From contig NZ_LN909064.1 of the NCBI RefSeq assembly GCF_001486505.1, positions 310,001 through 374,000 of the forward strand: DNA of 64,000 bases, in the 5' to 3' direction. Each line of letters begins with the position of its first letter. Within the stretch, counting starts at the first letter, position 1. The notes below the pieces were generated by a model that had not been told where the DNA came from, did no database searches, and saw nothing but the letters and a program-made list of their open reading frames with translations. Below, one piece after another: positions 16,239 to 23,769 of the stretch. This DNA is from Paenibacillus rubinfantis. Its GTDB lineage: Bacteria > Bacillota > Bacilli > Paenibacillales > Paenibacillaceae. A program made the position numbers and the translations under genes.

Positions 16239-17962
16239 CTCGATTTCAGCAACCCCACGATCGCTTCCGCGTTCAGCGGACGACTGTAATAGTATCCTTG
16301 AATTTGATCGCAGCCGTTTTGCTGCAGGAATTCGAATTGAGCTTTCGTTTCGACGCCTTCGGCCAACACGGTCATCCCCAGCGATTTCCCTAACTGGATG
16401 ATGGAACGCAGCAGCGAGTTGTCGCGTTCGGAGCACGGCGTTTCCTGCACAAAGGTGCGGTCGATCTTCAGTACCTGAACCGGGAGGGATTTCAAGTAAT
16501 GAATGGAAGAATACCCCGTCCCGAAATCGTCCACGGACAGCGAGATGCCGCGTTCCTGTAAGGCAGTTAAGGTATCCTTGATCAGCACATGATCGTTCAG
16601 CAGCGATTCGGTCACTTCCAGCTCCAGGTATTGCGGAGCGAGGCCCGTTTCGGCCAGCACCTGTTCAACCGTGCGCAAGAAGTGCGGATGCTTAAACTGC
16701 ACGGCCGAGACGTTAACGGACATCGGCAGCTTCGGAAAACCGGCATCCTGCCACCGCTTGTTCATTCTGCAAGCTTCCAGCAGGACCCATTTTCCCAACT
16801 CCACGATAAACCCGTTATCTTCGGCGATGGGGATAAAAGAGACCGGCGGGATGTATCCCTGCACCGGGTCGTTCCAGCGAATCAAGGCTTCAAAGCCGGT
16901 TAGCTGCTCGGTGGAGGCATCGATTTTAGGCTGGAAGTGCAGCTCGAACTGCCCGGTGGCCAGCGCTCGAATCATCTTCTTCTCTAAGGTCAATTGGGCC
17001 ATCAGTCGGTCCATCAAATAATAATCAAAGTAATGCGGGCCTTCCAACGCTTCCTTCTTCGCTTCCTTCATCGCCATTTCGGCGTGCTGCAGCAGTTGGT
17101 TCACGTCGGAGCCGTCGTCAGGATAGAGGCTGATCCCCATCCCGAAGCTGACATGGAACGTTTCGCCGGAAAGCGTATAAGGCTCTTGTAATGCGGTATT
17201 CAAATCAAGAGCGAGCGTATGTATAAACAAAGGGTCGGACACGTTCGACACCAGCACGAAAAATTCATCTGCAAAGTTGCGACACATCGAGGTTCCATCT
17301 GGGAATGCACGGCGCAGCCTGTCCGCGACTTGTCGAAGCAGTTTATTGCCGTCGCTCTCGCCATAGCTCTCGTTGATATGCCGAAACCGGTTCAAGTTGA
17401 TGCAGATGACGGCGGCCGTTGTATTCTCAGCTTGGGCCGATCGAAGCTCAGCATGCATCAATTCCTTGAAACGATTGGAATTCAGCAGATGGGTGACCGG
17501 ATCGAAATGGGATAACAGGCGGAGACGTTCTGTTGAGGCCTGCTGCAGCTCTACTTCCCGGGTCACGTCAAACTGAAGCCCGATAAAATAGAGGGGATGG
17601 CCCGCAGAATCCATGATCGGGCTGATCACAAATTGGTTCCAGTAGGTACTGCCGTCCTTCCGGTAATTCTTAATCGTTACCGTAGCGGAGCCGTTCTCCT
17701 TCACCGCTTTCCGAATAACGTCAAGGTGTTCCTTGTTCGTCTCTTCTCCCTGAAGAAACCGGCAATTCCGATTTAAGACTTCCTCGCGTCTATATCCGGT
17801 AAGAAGCTCAAACCCTTGGTTGACGTAAACCAGAGGATTGTCCTCCAGATTGGGGTCCGTAATAGCGAGTCCGACGCCCATCATATCGATGGCGCGCAGC
17901 AGGGCTGAGGCAGTGAGCATGGATTCGGGTCGGAATAAGGCGCTTGTCTGGTCGTCTTCCAC
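16235..17962 (-). CDS. LOV-GGDEF-EAL blue-light-type c-di-GMP phosphodiesterase
   Basis: The 575-residue protein is soluble, with no transmembrane helix. Residues about 20-140 form a LOV-type PAS domain: NRNCRFLQG contains the flavin-binding Cys (C67), followed by IKNYRKDGSTYWNQF. Residues about 145-305 are a GGDEF domain whose motif reads FADEF (230-234) instead of GGDEF, so cyclase activity is unlikely. Residues about 320-570 are an EAL domain with all main marks: FEALIRW (EAL 358-360), VNVSA, LEVTES, VDDFGTGYSS, KIDRTF, AEGVET and QGYYYS. It should hydrolyse c-di-GMP, controlled by light or flavin redox. The start is GTG 17962, with GAGGAGGC 8 bp upstream. Its stop overlaps that of the convergent symporter. 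Confidence 0.9.
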   Translation of the reverse strand: MEDDQTSALFRPESMLTASALLRAIDMMGVGLAITDPNLEDNPLVYVNQGFELLTGYRREEVLNRNCRFLQGEETNKEHLDVIRKAVKENGSATVTIKNYRKDGSTYWNQFVISPIMDSAGHPLYFIGLQFDVTREVELQQASTERLRLLSHFDPVTHLLNSNRFKELMHAELRSAQAENTTAAVICINLNRFRHINESYGESDGNKLLRQVADRLRRAFPDGTSMCRNFADEFFVLVSNVSDPLFIHTLALDLNTALQEPYTLSGETFHVSFGMGISLYPDDGSDVNQLLQHAEMAMKEAKKEALEGPHYFDYYLMDRLMAQLTLEKKMIRALATGQFELHFQPKIDASTEQLTGFEALIRWNDPVQGYIPPVSFIPIAEDNGFIVELGKWVLLEACRMNKRWQDAGFPKLPMSVNVSAVQFKHPHFLRTVEQVLAETGLAPQYLELEVTESLLNDHVLIKDTLTALQERGISLSVDDFGTGYSSIHYLKSLPVQVLKIDRTFVQETPCSERDNSLLRSIIQLGKSLGMTVLAEGVETKAQFEFLQQNGCDQIQGYYYSRPLNAEAIVGLLKSS

Positions 17963-18192
17963 AATATAAAGCCTCCTCGAAATGAACCGCTTGAGATGTA
18001 GTTAACCGACGATGTCCGTCATACGGGAGCGTCCGATCATAGCCAAAGTCAAAGCTTATAATCCCATCATACATGCGGCATGGTGCCGATGGCAATCGGT
18101 TTTTCTGAATAAAAAGACAAAAGTCGCATGCCCTTCTACCTAGGGTTGTAATTTTTTTCACGAAAGTGATCTTCCTCATTCTTAACGGTCTG

Positions 18193-18234
18193 TTCCCGGT
18201 GATAACATAACTTTATTTAAAGCACAACCGGGAA
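18193..18234. other. inverted repeat in the gltD upstream region
   Basis: The 380-bp gap between the LOV gene and gltD holds no gene. TTCCCGG (18193-18199) and CCGGGAA (18228-18234) flank an AT-rich core of 28 bp. It could be a regulator site for gltD, but no clear -35/-10 pair could be fixed. Confidence 0.25.
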
Positions 18235-18341
18235 GGCGCAACCAGATATTTTACTGCTTTATAGCAATAACGCGAGATAGCGTTGAAAATTTCAGTTCGA
18301 TTTATGGGAAAGCAAGCGACATTAAGATCAGGAGGTTGAAG

Positions 18342-19820
18342 ATGGGGAAAACTACCGGTTTTTTGGAGTATCGTCGGGAGGTGCCGGGTGAAATTCGACC
18401 GCAGGAGCGGATCGACACTTGGGAGGAGTTCACTGTGCCGCTGGCGGAGGAGAAGCTAAGAACGCAGGGGGCGCGATGCATGGACTGCGGAACCCCGTTC
18501 TGTCATGCAGGACGGCTGCTGTCGGGTATGGCCTCCGGTTGTCCGTTGCACAATTTAATTCCGGAATGGAACGACCTCGTCTACCGCGGCAGTTGGAAAG
18601 AAGCGCTGAAGCGCCTGCACAAGACGAGCAACTTCCCCGAGTTTACCAGCCGGGTATGCCCGGCGCCGTGCGAAGGGGCCTGCACCGTTGGTAAGAGCGG
18701 TCAGCCCGTGACGATCAAGAGCATTGAAAGGGCCATTATCGACCGCGGATTTGCGGAAGGCTGGATACAACCTCGAGTTCCTGCCGCATCCACCGGCAAG
18801 AAGGTGGCGATCGTGGGTTCCGGTCCCGCAGGGCTGGCTTGTGCCGATCAGCTGAACAAAGCCGGGCATGCCGTGACCGTATACGAACGGGCGGATCGGA
18901 TTGGCGGGTTGTTGATGTACGGCATTCCAAACATGAAGCTGGATAAGCAAATCGTTCAGCGCCGCGTCGATTTGCTGGCCGCCGAGGGCATCCGCTTCAT
19001 CCCTGGGGTAGAGATCGGCAAGGACCTTTCGGCCGACCGGCTTCGCGCGGAGTTTGACGCCGTAGTGCTGTGCTGCGGAGCGACCCAAGCAAGGGAGCTG
19101 CACATCGAGGGCCGTGAGTTGGGCGGCGTTCATCAAGCGATGGAGTTCTTGTCCCAGAATACCCGAAGTCTGCTGGATTCGGGGCATCAAGACGGTCGCT
19201 TCCTCTCGGCCAAGGATAAGCATGTTGTGGTCATCGGCGGCGGCGATACGGGGACCGACTGCGTTGCTACAGCCATCCGCCAAGGCTGCAGGAGCGTGAC
19301 CCAACTCGAAATCATGCCGCAGCTTCCGCAGTCTCGCCGACCGGATAATCCGTGGCCGGAGTGGCCGAAGGTGCAGAAGATCGATTATGGCCAGGCGGAA
19401 GCGGCCGAGTTGTTCGGACAGGATCCCCGCCGTTTTGAGACCTCATCGAAATCGCTGTTGGGGAATGAACAAGGCCAAGTGACCGGAGTTCAAACGGTTC
19501 GCGTGGAGTGGAAAGAGATCGACGGTCGCCGAGTGCCGGTGGAGACGCCGGGAAGCGAGCAGGTCCTTCCTGCAGATCTGGTGCTGCTGGCATTGGGGTT
19601 CGTCGGACCGGAGCTTGCTTTGTCCGAGCAGCTTGGCTTGGATCAGGATGAACGCACGAACGTCAAGGCAAAACTCGGCGATTTCCGAACGAATGTAGAG
19701 GGGATTTTCGCCGCCGGTGATATGCGGAGAGGTCAAAGCCTTGTGGTTTGGGCGATGCATGAGGGCCGGCTGGCTGCCCGCGAGGTCGACCGGTATTTGA
19801 TGGGTAGAGTTAATCCATAA
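18342..19820 (+). CDS. gltD: glutamate synthase (NADPH) small subunit
   Basis: The 492-residue protein is the beta subunit that passes electrons from NADPH through FAD to the large subunit for glutamate synthesis. The N-terminal iron-sulfur cysteines are present (C46, C49, C54 and C106, C110, C114 in CMDCGTPFC and CPAPCEGAC). The FAD motif is [14 protein letters not shown] (about 155-168) and the NADPH motif [13 protein letters not shown]. The late segment [17 protein letters not shown] is typical. ATG 18342 follows AGGAGG by 6 bp. The large subunit gltB is not adjacent: a LuxR-type gene lies convergent and overlaps by 11 bp. It may be an orphan gltD or a GltD-like oxidoreductase, though length and motifs fit GltD well. 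Confidence 0.88.
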   Translation: MGKTTGFLEYRREVPGEIRPQERIDTWEEFTVPLAEEKLRTQGARCMDCGTPFCHAGRLLSGMASGCPLHNLIPEWNDLVYRGSWKEALKRLHKTSNFPEFTSRVCPAPCEGACTVGKSGQPVTIKSIERAIIDRGFAEGWIQPRVPAASTGKKVAIVGSGPAGLACADQLNKAGHAVTVYERADRIGGLLMYGIPNMKLDKQIVQRRVDLLAAEGIRFIPGVEIGKDLSADRLRAEFDAVVLCCGATQARELHIEGRELGGVHQAMEFLSQNTRSLLDSGHQDGRFLSAKDKHVVVIGGGDTGTDCVATAIRQGCRSVTQLEIMPQLPQSRRPDNPWPEWPKVQKIDYGQAEAAELFGQDPRRFETSSKSLLGNEQGQVTGVQTVRVEWKEIDGRRVPVETPGSEQVLPADLVLLALGFVGPELALSEQLGLDQDERTNVKAKLGDFRTNVEGIFAAGDMRRGQSLVVWAMHEGRLAAREVDRYLMGRVNP

Positions 19821-20793
19821 GCAGCTTGAGCAGCTGTGTCCGGTTGCTGGCACCAACCTTTTGAAAAATGGACCGCATATGCTTCTTAATGGTGACTTCG
19901 CTTAGGAAAAGGCGGGAGGCGATGTCGCGGTTGGTCAACCCTTCGGCGGCCAGGGCGGCAACCTCCTTCTCTCGATGGGTTAAATCTGTACGGGCATAAA
20001 TTGCAGCCTCCGGTTTGCTCTTTGGCATATGCTCCGGCGATAAACCGAAGGAGATCGCATTATGGCGTCCTTGAAGGCTATCTTCGTGCAAGCTGGGGAT
20101 GGTCAACTCGCCATCTTGCCCGCTAAGCAAAGAGACCAGCCTAAGGGGCAAACCGTCGGTCTGCTTCCAAATGCGATAGATCTGCTCCGGCTCAACGATC
20201 CCGTTACCCCGCAGATAGGCGACAACGCTATGAAAGTCCAGGTTCGTGAGCGGCATCCGGTAGATCAAGCCTTTCCAAAGCGGGCATCCCATCCATTTGC
20301 CAGACAGCGGATTACGGCCGGAAATGATGCTAAGGCAGCGGTCCTTAATTTGCGGCATAAAAAAATCTCGCAGCCAATCCTCCATCGGTTCGAACAGTTC
20401 ATACGTATCGATAAAAAAGAACGCTGGCCCAAGCTTAGCTTGTTTATTGATGGCCTCAATGGCGGCTCTGATGATAAAGTCGGGATCGGATAAGGAGGGA
20501 AGGGAGTCAAATAAGCCAAGCTGGCACAGGATTTGCCGGCTGAATTCTTCGGGTGTGGTTCTGCACCTCGCGGCGTCTAGCTCGATTACGGTAGCCCCTT
20601 GCTTGACAGCGAGCTTTTGAAACTCCTCGGCTAATGCGCTTTTTCCAACGCCGGCTGAGCCGTAAATGTTGATGATTCGTTCCATGCTATCATAGTGCTT
20701 TAGATATAAAGAAAAGATCTCCATCTCCCACTCACGACCTAAGAATTGGGTACTTCGTTCCGTGTCCGGAAACTCGTGTGATGTTGAATTCAT
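19810..20793 (-). CDS. LuxR-type regulator with N-terminal P-loop ATPase domain
   Basis: The 327-residue protein has a P-loop ATPase domain with Walker A GSAGVGKS (45-52) and a likely Walker B in [10 protein letters not shown] LuxR/GerE helix-turn-helix occupies about 265-327 ([20 protein letters not shown], then [17 protein letters not shown]). It is a short relative of MalT/LAL regulators that lacks their long TPR middle part. It likely binds DNA after ATP- or ligand-driven assembly; the ligand is unknown. GGAGGTGG precedes the ATG. The 3' end overlaps gltD by 11 bp tail to tail. It is divergent from the HD-GYP gene, 340 bp away. Confidence 0.82.
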   Translation of the reverse strand: MNSTSHEFPDTERSTQFLGREWEMEIFSLYLKHYDSMERIINIYGSAGVGKSALAEEFQKLAVKQGATVIELDAARCRTTPEEFSRQILCQLGLFDSLPSLSDPDFIIRAAIEAINKQAKLGPAFFFIDTYELFEPMEDWLRDFFMPQIKDRCLSIISGRNPLSGKWMGCPLWKGLIYRMPLTNLDFHSVVAYLRGNGIVEPEQIYRIWKQTDGLPLRLVSLLSGQDGELTIPSLHEDSLQGRHNAISFGLSPEHMPKSKPEAAIYARTDLTHREKEVAALAAEGLTNRDIASRLFLSEVTIKKHMRSIFQKVGASNRTQLLKLLMD

Positions 20794-21039
20794 GGTTTTC
20801 CACCTCCTCTCACCTTCTTCAAATTTTAACTATTATTATTTAGAATATCGTTGAATCCTAAGATAGAATAGTGACTTTTTGTATAGTAATGTCGAAAAAA
20901 GCCTTTACAAAGTATACTTTGGGGTAATGTCTCAATTGCTGTCGTCATGATAAATTTTATTTTGTCTAACAGGAAATTTCTGTGGTCTGGACTACATTTC
21001 TTGAATTATTATAGGAAGAAAGGAAGATACGCCCTGAAG

Positions 21040-21118
21040 TAAGGATAGGCCGAAAGGCACAATATAGAGACCATGACATAAGGCGAAAGGTTCGTCATAA
21101 CTAGCTGATCTGCAAAGA
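21040..21118 (+). promoter_or_regulatory. structured leader upstream of the HD-GYP gene
   Basis: The 340-bp divergent gap holds no gene. The last 95 bp before the HD-GYP start contains GCC-GAAA-GGC (a GNRA-capped hairpin, about 21048-21058). It also contains ATGAC and GTCAT arms (21073-21077 and 21094-21098) closing a second GAAA-containing loop. The related words AGGCCGAAAGGC and AAGGCGAAAGG occur about 33 bp apart. It could be a riboswitch-like leader. It lacks the conserved words of the c-di-GMP-I (GEMM) riboswitch as known to me, and I cannot assign a class. Confidence 0.35.
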
Positions 21119-21133
21119 GAATGAGGTGAAGTC

Positions 21134-22285
21134 ATGAGACAGGTTCATGTCAGAATGCTCGAACCAGGGGACGTTTTGGCCGAGCCTATACTAAATCAAC
21201 ACGGGATGACGATGCTTGGGGCGGGAACCGCATTAACCGAGAATCACATCGTCCGTCTGAAGAAGCTGGGGATTCAAACAGCCATGATCGGCTTGAAGGA
21301 GCCGGCGGGCTCCTTCCGAGATGACGGCGAGCAGGGGACAAGCCCGCTCATGAAGTTTCAGGATCTGAAAGAGAAACGCGAGGCGCGCAAGCACATTCGG
21401 CAAATGCTCGTGCGTCTGGCCGACTCCGACCTGGGCTTTGGGCGTCCGTCTACCCCTCAACTAGACGAACAGTTTCGCCGGATGTTCCGCAATATTCTGT
21501 ACGAAATCACCAGCCATGAACAAGTGTTGGATGGTCTGATCCGCCTGCAGCAAAGCGACCCTTACCTGCTCGAGCATTCCTTCCACGTCACGGCGTATTC
21601 GGCGATTCTGGGCATCGCCGGCCAATACTCCGGCGCGGAAATGATCGACCTCTGCGTTGGCGCGCTGTTGTTCGACATCGGGATGACCGAACTGCCGGAC
21701 CACACGATAAGGCGGAACGGCAGCTTGACGGGAGCTGATCGCGAGGCGCTGCGGCGGCACCCGGAGGCTGGCTTCCAAATCCTTTGCGATATGGAGGGCG
21801 TATCGAGACGTTCGGCCCTCTGTGCACTGCAGCATCATGAGCGCTACAACGGAACGGGATATCCTTCTCGGCTGAAGCATCACGAGATCGATGAATATGC
21901 GCAGATCGTCGCCATAGCCGATACCTACCATGCGTTGATCTCGCGGCGAAATTACCGTCTGGCCTACACACCGGGCGAAGCGATCGAATATTTGCTGGCC
22001 GCCGGGGATCGTTATTTCAGCCTCGAACTGATTCAGACGTATCTGCGTAATATCAGTATTTACCCATTGTCCTCTTTAGTGAAGCTAAGCAATGGCCAAC
22101 TGGGTATCGTATCTTCCCTGGATTCCAGCCTGGTGCACCGTCCGGTGGTCAAAATCATTCGCGAAGCGGACGGCTCCAACGTCAGATCTCCTTACGAAGT
22201 AGACCTCATGCGCAAAACGGATCTGGTCATTACCGAAATCATGGAATCCCATGGGGAAGAGCTCCAGCTGTCCGCACGGCTCTGA
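21134..22285 (+). CDS. HD-GYP-type protein with altered HD motif
   Basis: The 383-residue protein has the HD-GYP layout, a family that hydrolyses c-di-GMP. Residues 1-120 are a variable N-terminal part. The catalytic core (about 140-330) shows H148 in LLEHSFHV, H209 in LRRHPEAG, HHE (234-236), NGTGYP (239-244) and VAIADTYHALIS. The defining HD pair is LLFDIGM here (F180-D181) where active enzymes read LLHDIGK. Loss of the metal-binding His and the Lys suggests weak or no phosphodiesterase activity, or a c-di-GMP sensor role (inference). GAGGTGAAG gives the ribosome site. It is monocistronic with a strong terminator and a structured leader. Confidence 0.85.
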   Translation: MRQVHVRMLEPGDVLAEPILNQHGMTMLGAGTALTENHIVRLKKLGIQTAMIGLKEPAGSFRDDGEQGTSPLMKFQDLKEKREARKHIRQMLVRLADSDLGFGRPSTPQLDEQFRRMFRNILYEITSHEQVLDGLIRLQQSDPYLLEHSFHVTAYSAILGIAGQYSGAEMIDLCVGALLFDIGMTELPDHTIRRNGSLTGADREALRRHPEAGFQILCDMEGVSRRSALCALQHHERYNGTGYPSRLKHHEIDEYAQIVAIADTYHALISRRNYRLAYTPGEAIEYLLAAGDRYFSLELIQTYLRNISIYPLSSLVKLSNGQLGIVSSLDSSLVHRPVVKIIREADGSNVRSPYEVDLMRKTDLVITEIMESHGEELQLSARL

Positions 22286-22326
22286 TCCCAATCCAAATGG
22301 AAACCTAAATCAGTAGACGCAAAAAA

Positions 22327-22367
22327 GCGCGAGCTTGGGAAGCATTCCCTAAGCTCGCGCTCATTTT
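22327..22367. terminator. bidirectional terminator between the HD-GYP gene and the 52-residue ORF
   Basis: GCGCGAGCTT (22327-22336) pairs with AAGCTCGCGC (22351-22360), with GGGAA and TTCCC extending the stem. T-rich sequence lies on the right, and the minus-strand copy ends in TTTTTT. Confidence 0.88.
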
Positions 22368-22380
22368 ATGTGGATCCTAT

Positions 22381-22539
22381 CTATCGGCTGACGTCGGTTA
22401 GTTCAGACTGCATGGTTTCCAGCTTGCGGATGATCTCCTTTTGCCACTGCTGGTCGCCCAAATGGGCGGCAAGATTGAGCAGATCCAAATAGTCATCGAT
22501 GTTCAGCCTTGTTTTTCTGCGGGCGGATAGCAATCTCAT
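22381..22539 (-). CDS. 52-residue protein of unknown function
   Basis: A short open frame encodes a 52-residue polypeptide starting MRLLSARRKTRLNIDDYLDLL. It is preceded by AGAGGAGACGAACGCC, a good ribosome site, and ends in TAG just before a terminator that also serves this strand. It has a basic N-terminus and then a mostly helical, Leu- and Gln-rich body (NLAAHLGDQQWQKEIIRKLE). No signal peptide or membrane segment is visible. No family could be named. A perfect Fur box lies 64 bp upstream, so iron control is possible. Coding is supported by the ribosome site, terminator and amphipathic composition. Confidence 0.65.
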   Translation of the reverse strand: MRLLSARRKTRLNIDDYLDLLNLAAHLGDQQWQKEIIRKLETMQSELTDVSR

Positions 22540-22602
22540 GGCGTTCGTCTCCTCTTGGCCGTTTTCGGTGGATAAACCCGGGTGATCCCGAAAAGATAAT
22601 AA

Positions 22603-22617
22603 TGATAATCATTATCA
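22603..22617. promoter_or_regulatory. perfect 7-1-7 Fur box
   Basis: TGATAATCATTATCA is an exact match to the Bacillus Fur core (7-1-7 palindrome); GATAATAA adjoins on the left. It lies between the divergent 52-residue ORF and the formate/nitrite channel. It is 38 bp upstream of the -35 of the channel promoter and 64 bp from the small ORF start, so the small ORF is the better target (inference). Confidence 0.7.
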
Positions 22618-22654
22618 AGTAATCCTTTTTTTATTATGCACAATTCCGCGGCCC

Positions 22655-22683
22655 TTGTAAATAGTGGCGAGACCGTTTAATCT
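22655..22683 (+). promoter_or_regulatory. sigma-A-type promoter of the formate/nitrite channel gene
   Basis: TTGTAA (22655-22660) and TAATCT (22678-22683) are separated by exactly 17 bp. Confidence 0.5.
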
Positions 22684-22777
22684 AAAATTTGAATAAATCA
22701 TCTAATGACGGGATGGCAAGGGCTCACTGCGGTTAAGCTAAGCGAAAAACAAAACAGACAGAACAATGGGAGGCGTT

Positions 22778-23584
22778 ATGGAGACAGAATCGCTGCTAAA
22801 AGTCGAGGAACTGGCACTCAAGAAATACAAAATTTTCAAACAAAGTCATCTCCGTTATATCGCGCGGGCGATGTTGGCGAGCATGTTTATCGGCTTTGGG
22901 GTGATTGTTGCCTTCAAAAGCGGGAACTACTTCTACTTGGAGCATTCGCCGCTAACCTATCCGATGGCAGCTCTGACTTTCGGCGCTGCGATTATCCTGA
23001 TTGCCTACGGCGGCGGCGATCTTTTTACCGGCAATACGTTTTACTATACATACGCAGCTTTAAGGAAACGGCTGAAATGGCAGGATGTCACCAAGCTCTG
23101 GGTTTTCAGCTACATCGGCAATATCCTGGGGGCTGCAGCCTTCGCTTTGTTAATCTACTTGACCGGTTTATTTGCCGATGCCTCGGTAAATAGTTTCCTG
23201 CTTAACGTAGTTGAACATAAAATGGCTACCCCGGTCACGGAGTTGTTCTTCCGGGCGATTCTTTGTAACTGGCTGGTATGTCTGGCTTTCTTCATCCCGA
23301 TGGCGTTGCAGGGGGACGGGGCCAAAATGTTTGCGATGATGCTGTTCGTCTTCTGCTTCTTTATTTCCGGCTATGAGCACAGCATCGCCAATATGTGTAC
23401 CTTTGCTATCGCTTTGGTGCTGGACCACCCGGGTACGATCTCGTTTGGCGGTGTCGTCCACAATTTAATCCCGGTGACGCTCGGCAATTTGGTTGGCGGG
23501 GTGCTGTTGATGGGCTTTATGTACTATTTCGCGAATAAGCCGTATTTGGATGCGCAGGATTCTTCCGAATCGTCTTCAAAATAA
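22778..23584 (+). CDS. formate/nitrite transporter (FocA/NirC) family protein
   Basis: The 268-residue membrane protein has six hydrophobic helices. The FNT marks are AYGGGDLFTGNT (about 75-87) and FISGYEHSIANM (about 200-212), which hold the pore-lining residues, plus GNLVGG near the end. FNT channels carry formate, nitrite or hydrosulfide; which one is not clear. The start is set at ATG 22778 because GGGAGG (22768-22773) precedes it; ATG 22766 has no ribosome site. It is monocistronic, with its own promoter and terminator. No nitrite reductase or formate enzyme gene is near. Confidence 0.87.
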   Translation: METESLLKVEELALKKYKIFKQSHLRYIARAMLASMFIGFGVIVAFKSGNYFYLEHSPLTYPMAALTFGAAIILIAYGGGDLFTGNTFYYTYAALRKRLKWQDVTKLWVFSYIGNILGAAAFALLIYLTGLFADASVNSFLLNVVEHKMATPVTELFFRAILCNWLVCLAFFIPMALQGDGAKMFAMMLFVFCFFISGYEHSIANMCTFAIALVLDHPGTISFGGVVHNLIPVTLGNLVGGVLLMGFMYYFANKPYLDAQDSSESSSK

Positions 23585-23598
23585 ACACAAGTTGATGG

Positions 23599-23631
23599 TA
23601 GGTACCTCCGTATTGGGGGTACCTATTTTTT
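23599..23631 (+). terminator. rho-independent terminator after the FNT gene
   Basis: TAGGTACC (23599-23606) pairs with GGTACCTA (23618-23625); a run of T follows. Confidence 0.85.
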
Positions 23632-23769
23632 ACTGGTTTTTCTTTCGCTACCGGGTAATTTAGCCTATGGGTTCCTGCATAACTGTGTTAAGATGAAACA
23701 AAATATGCTAATTTTCGCGATTCGATGGGGTAACCCCACTCCTATCCTACCGTAAAGGGTGTATCGCAT

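Noticed and set aside
21040..21118. c-di-GMP-I (GEMM) riboswitch
   Set aside because: The conserved GEMM words are absent; only GNRA-type hairpins are seen, so no class is assigned.
22603..22617. Fur control of the formate/nitrite channel
   Set aside because: The box lies 38 bp upstream of its -35, a poor position for repression; kept only as a lesser option to the small ORF.
23729..23757. GEMM-like 3' half on the minus strand upstream of the GGDEF-EAL gene
   Set aside because: Only a short GGGGTTACC-type stretch matches, on the wrong strand, and no 5' half is present.
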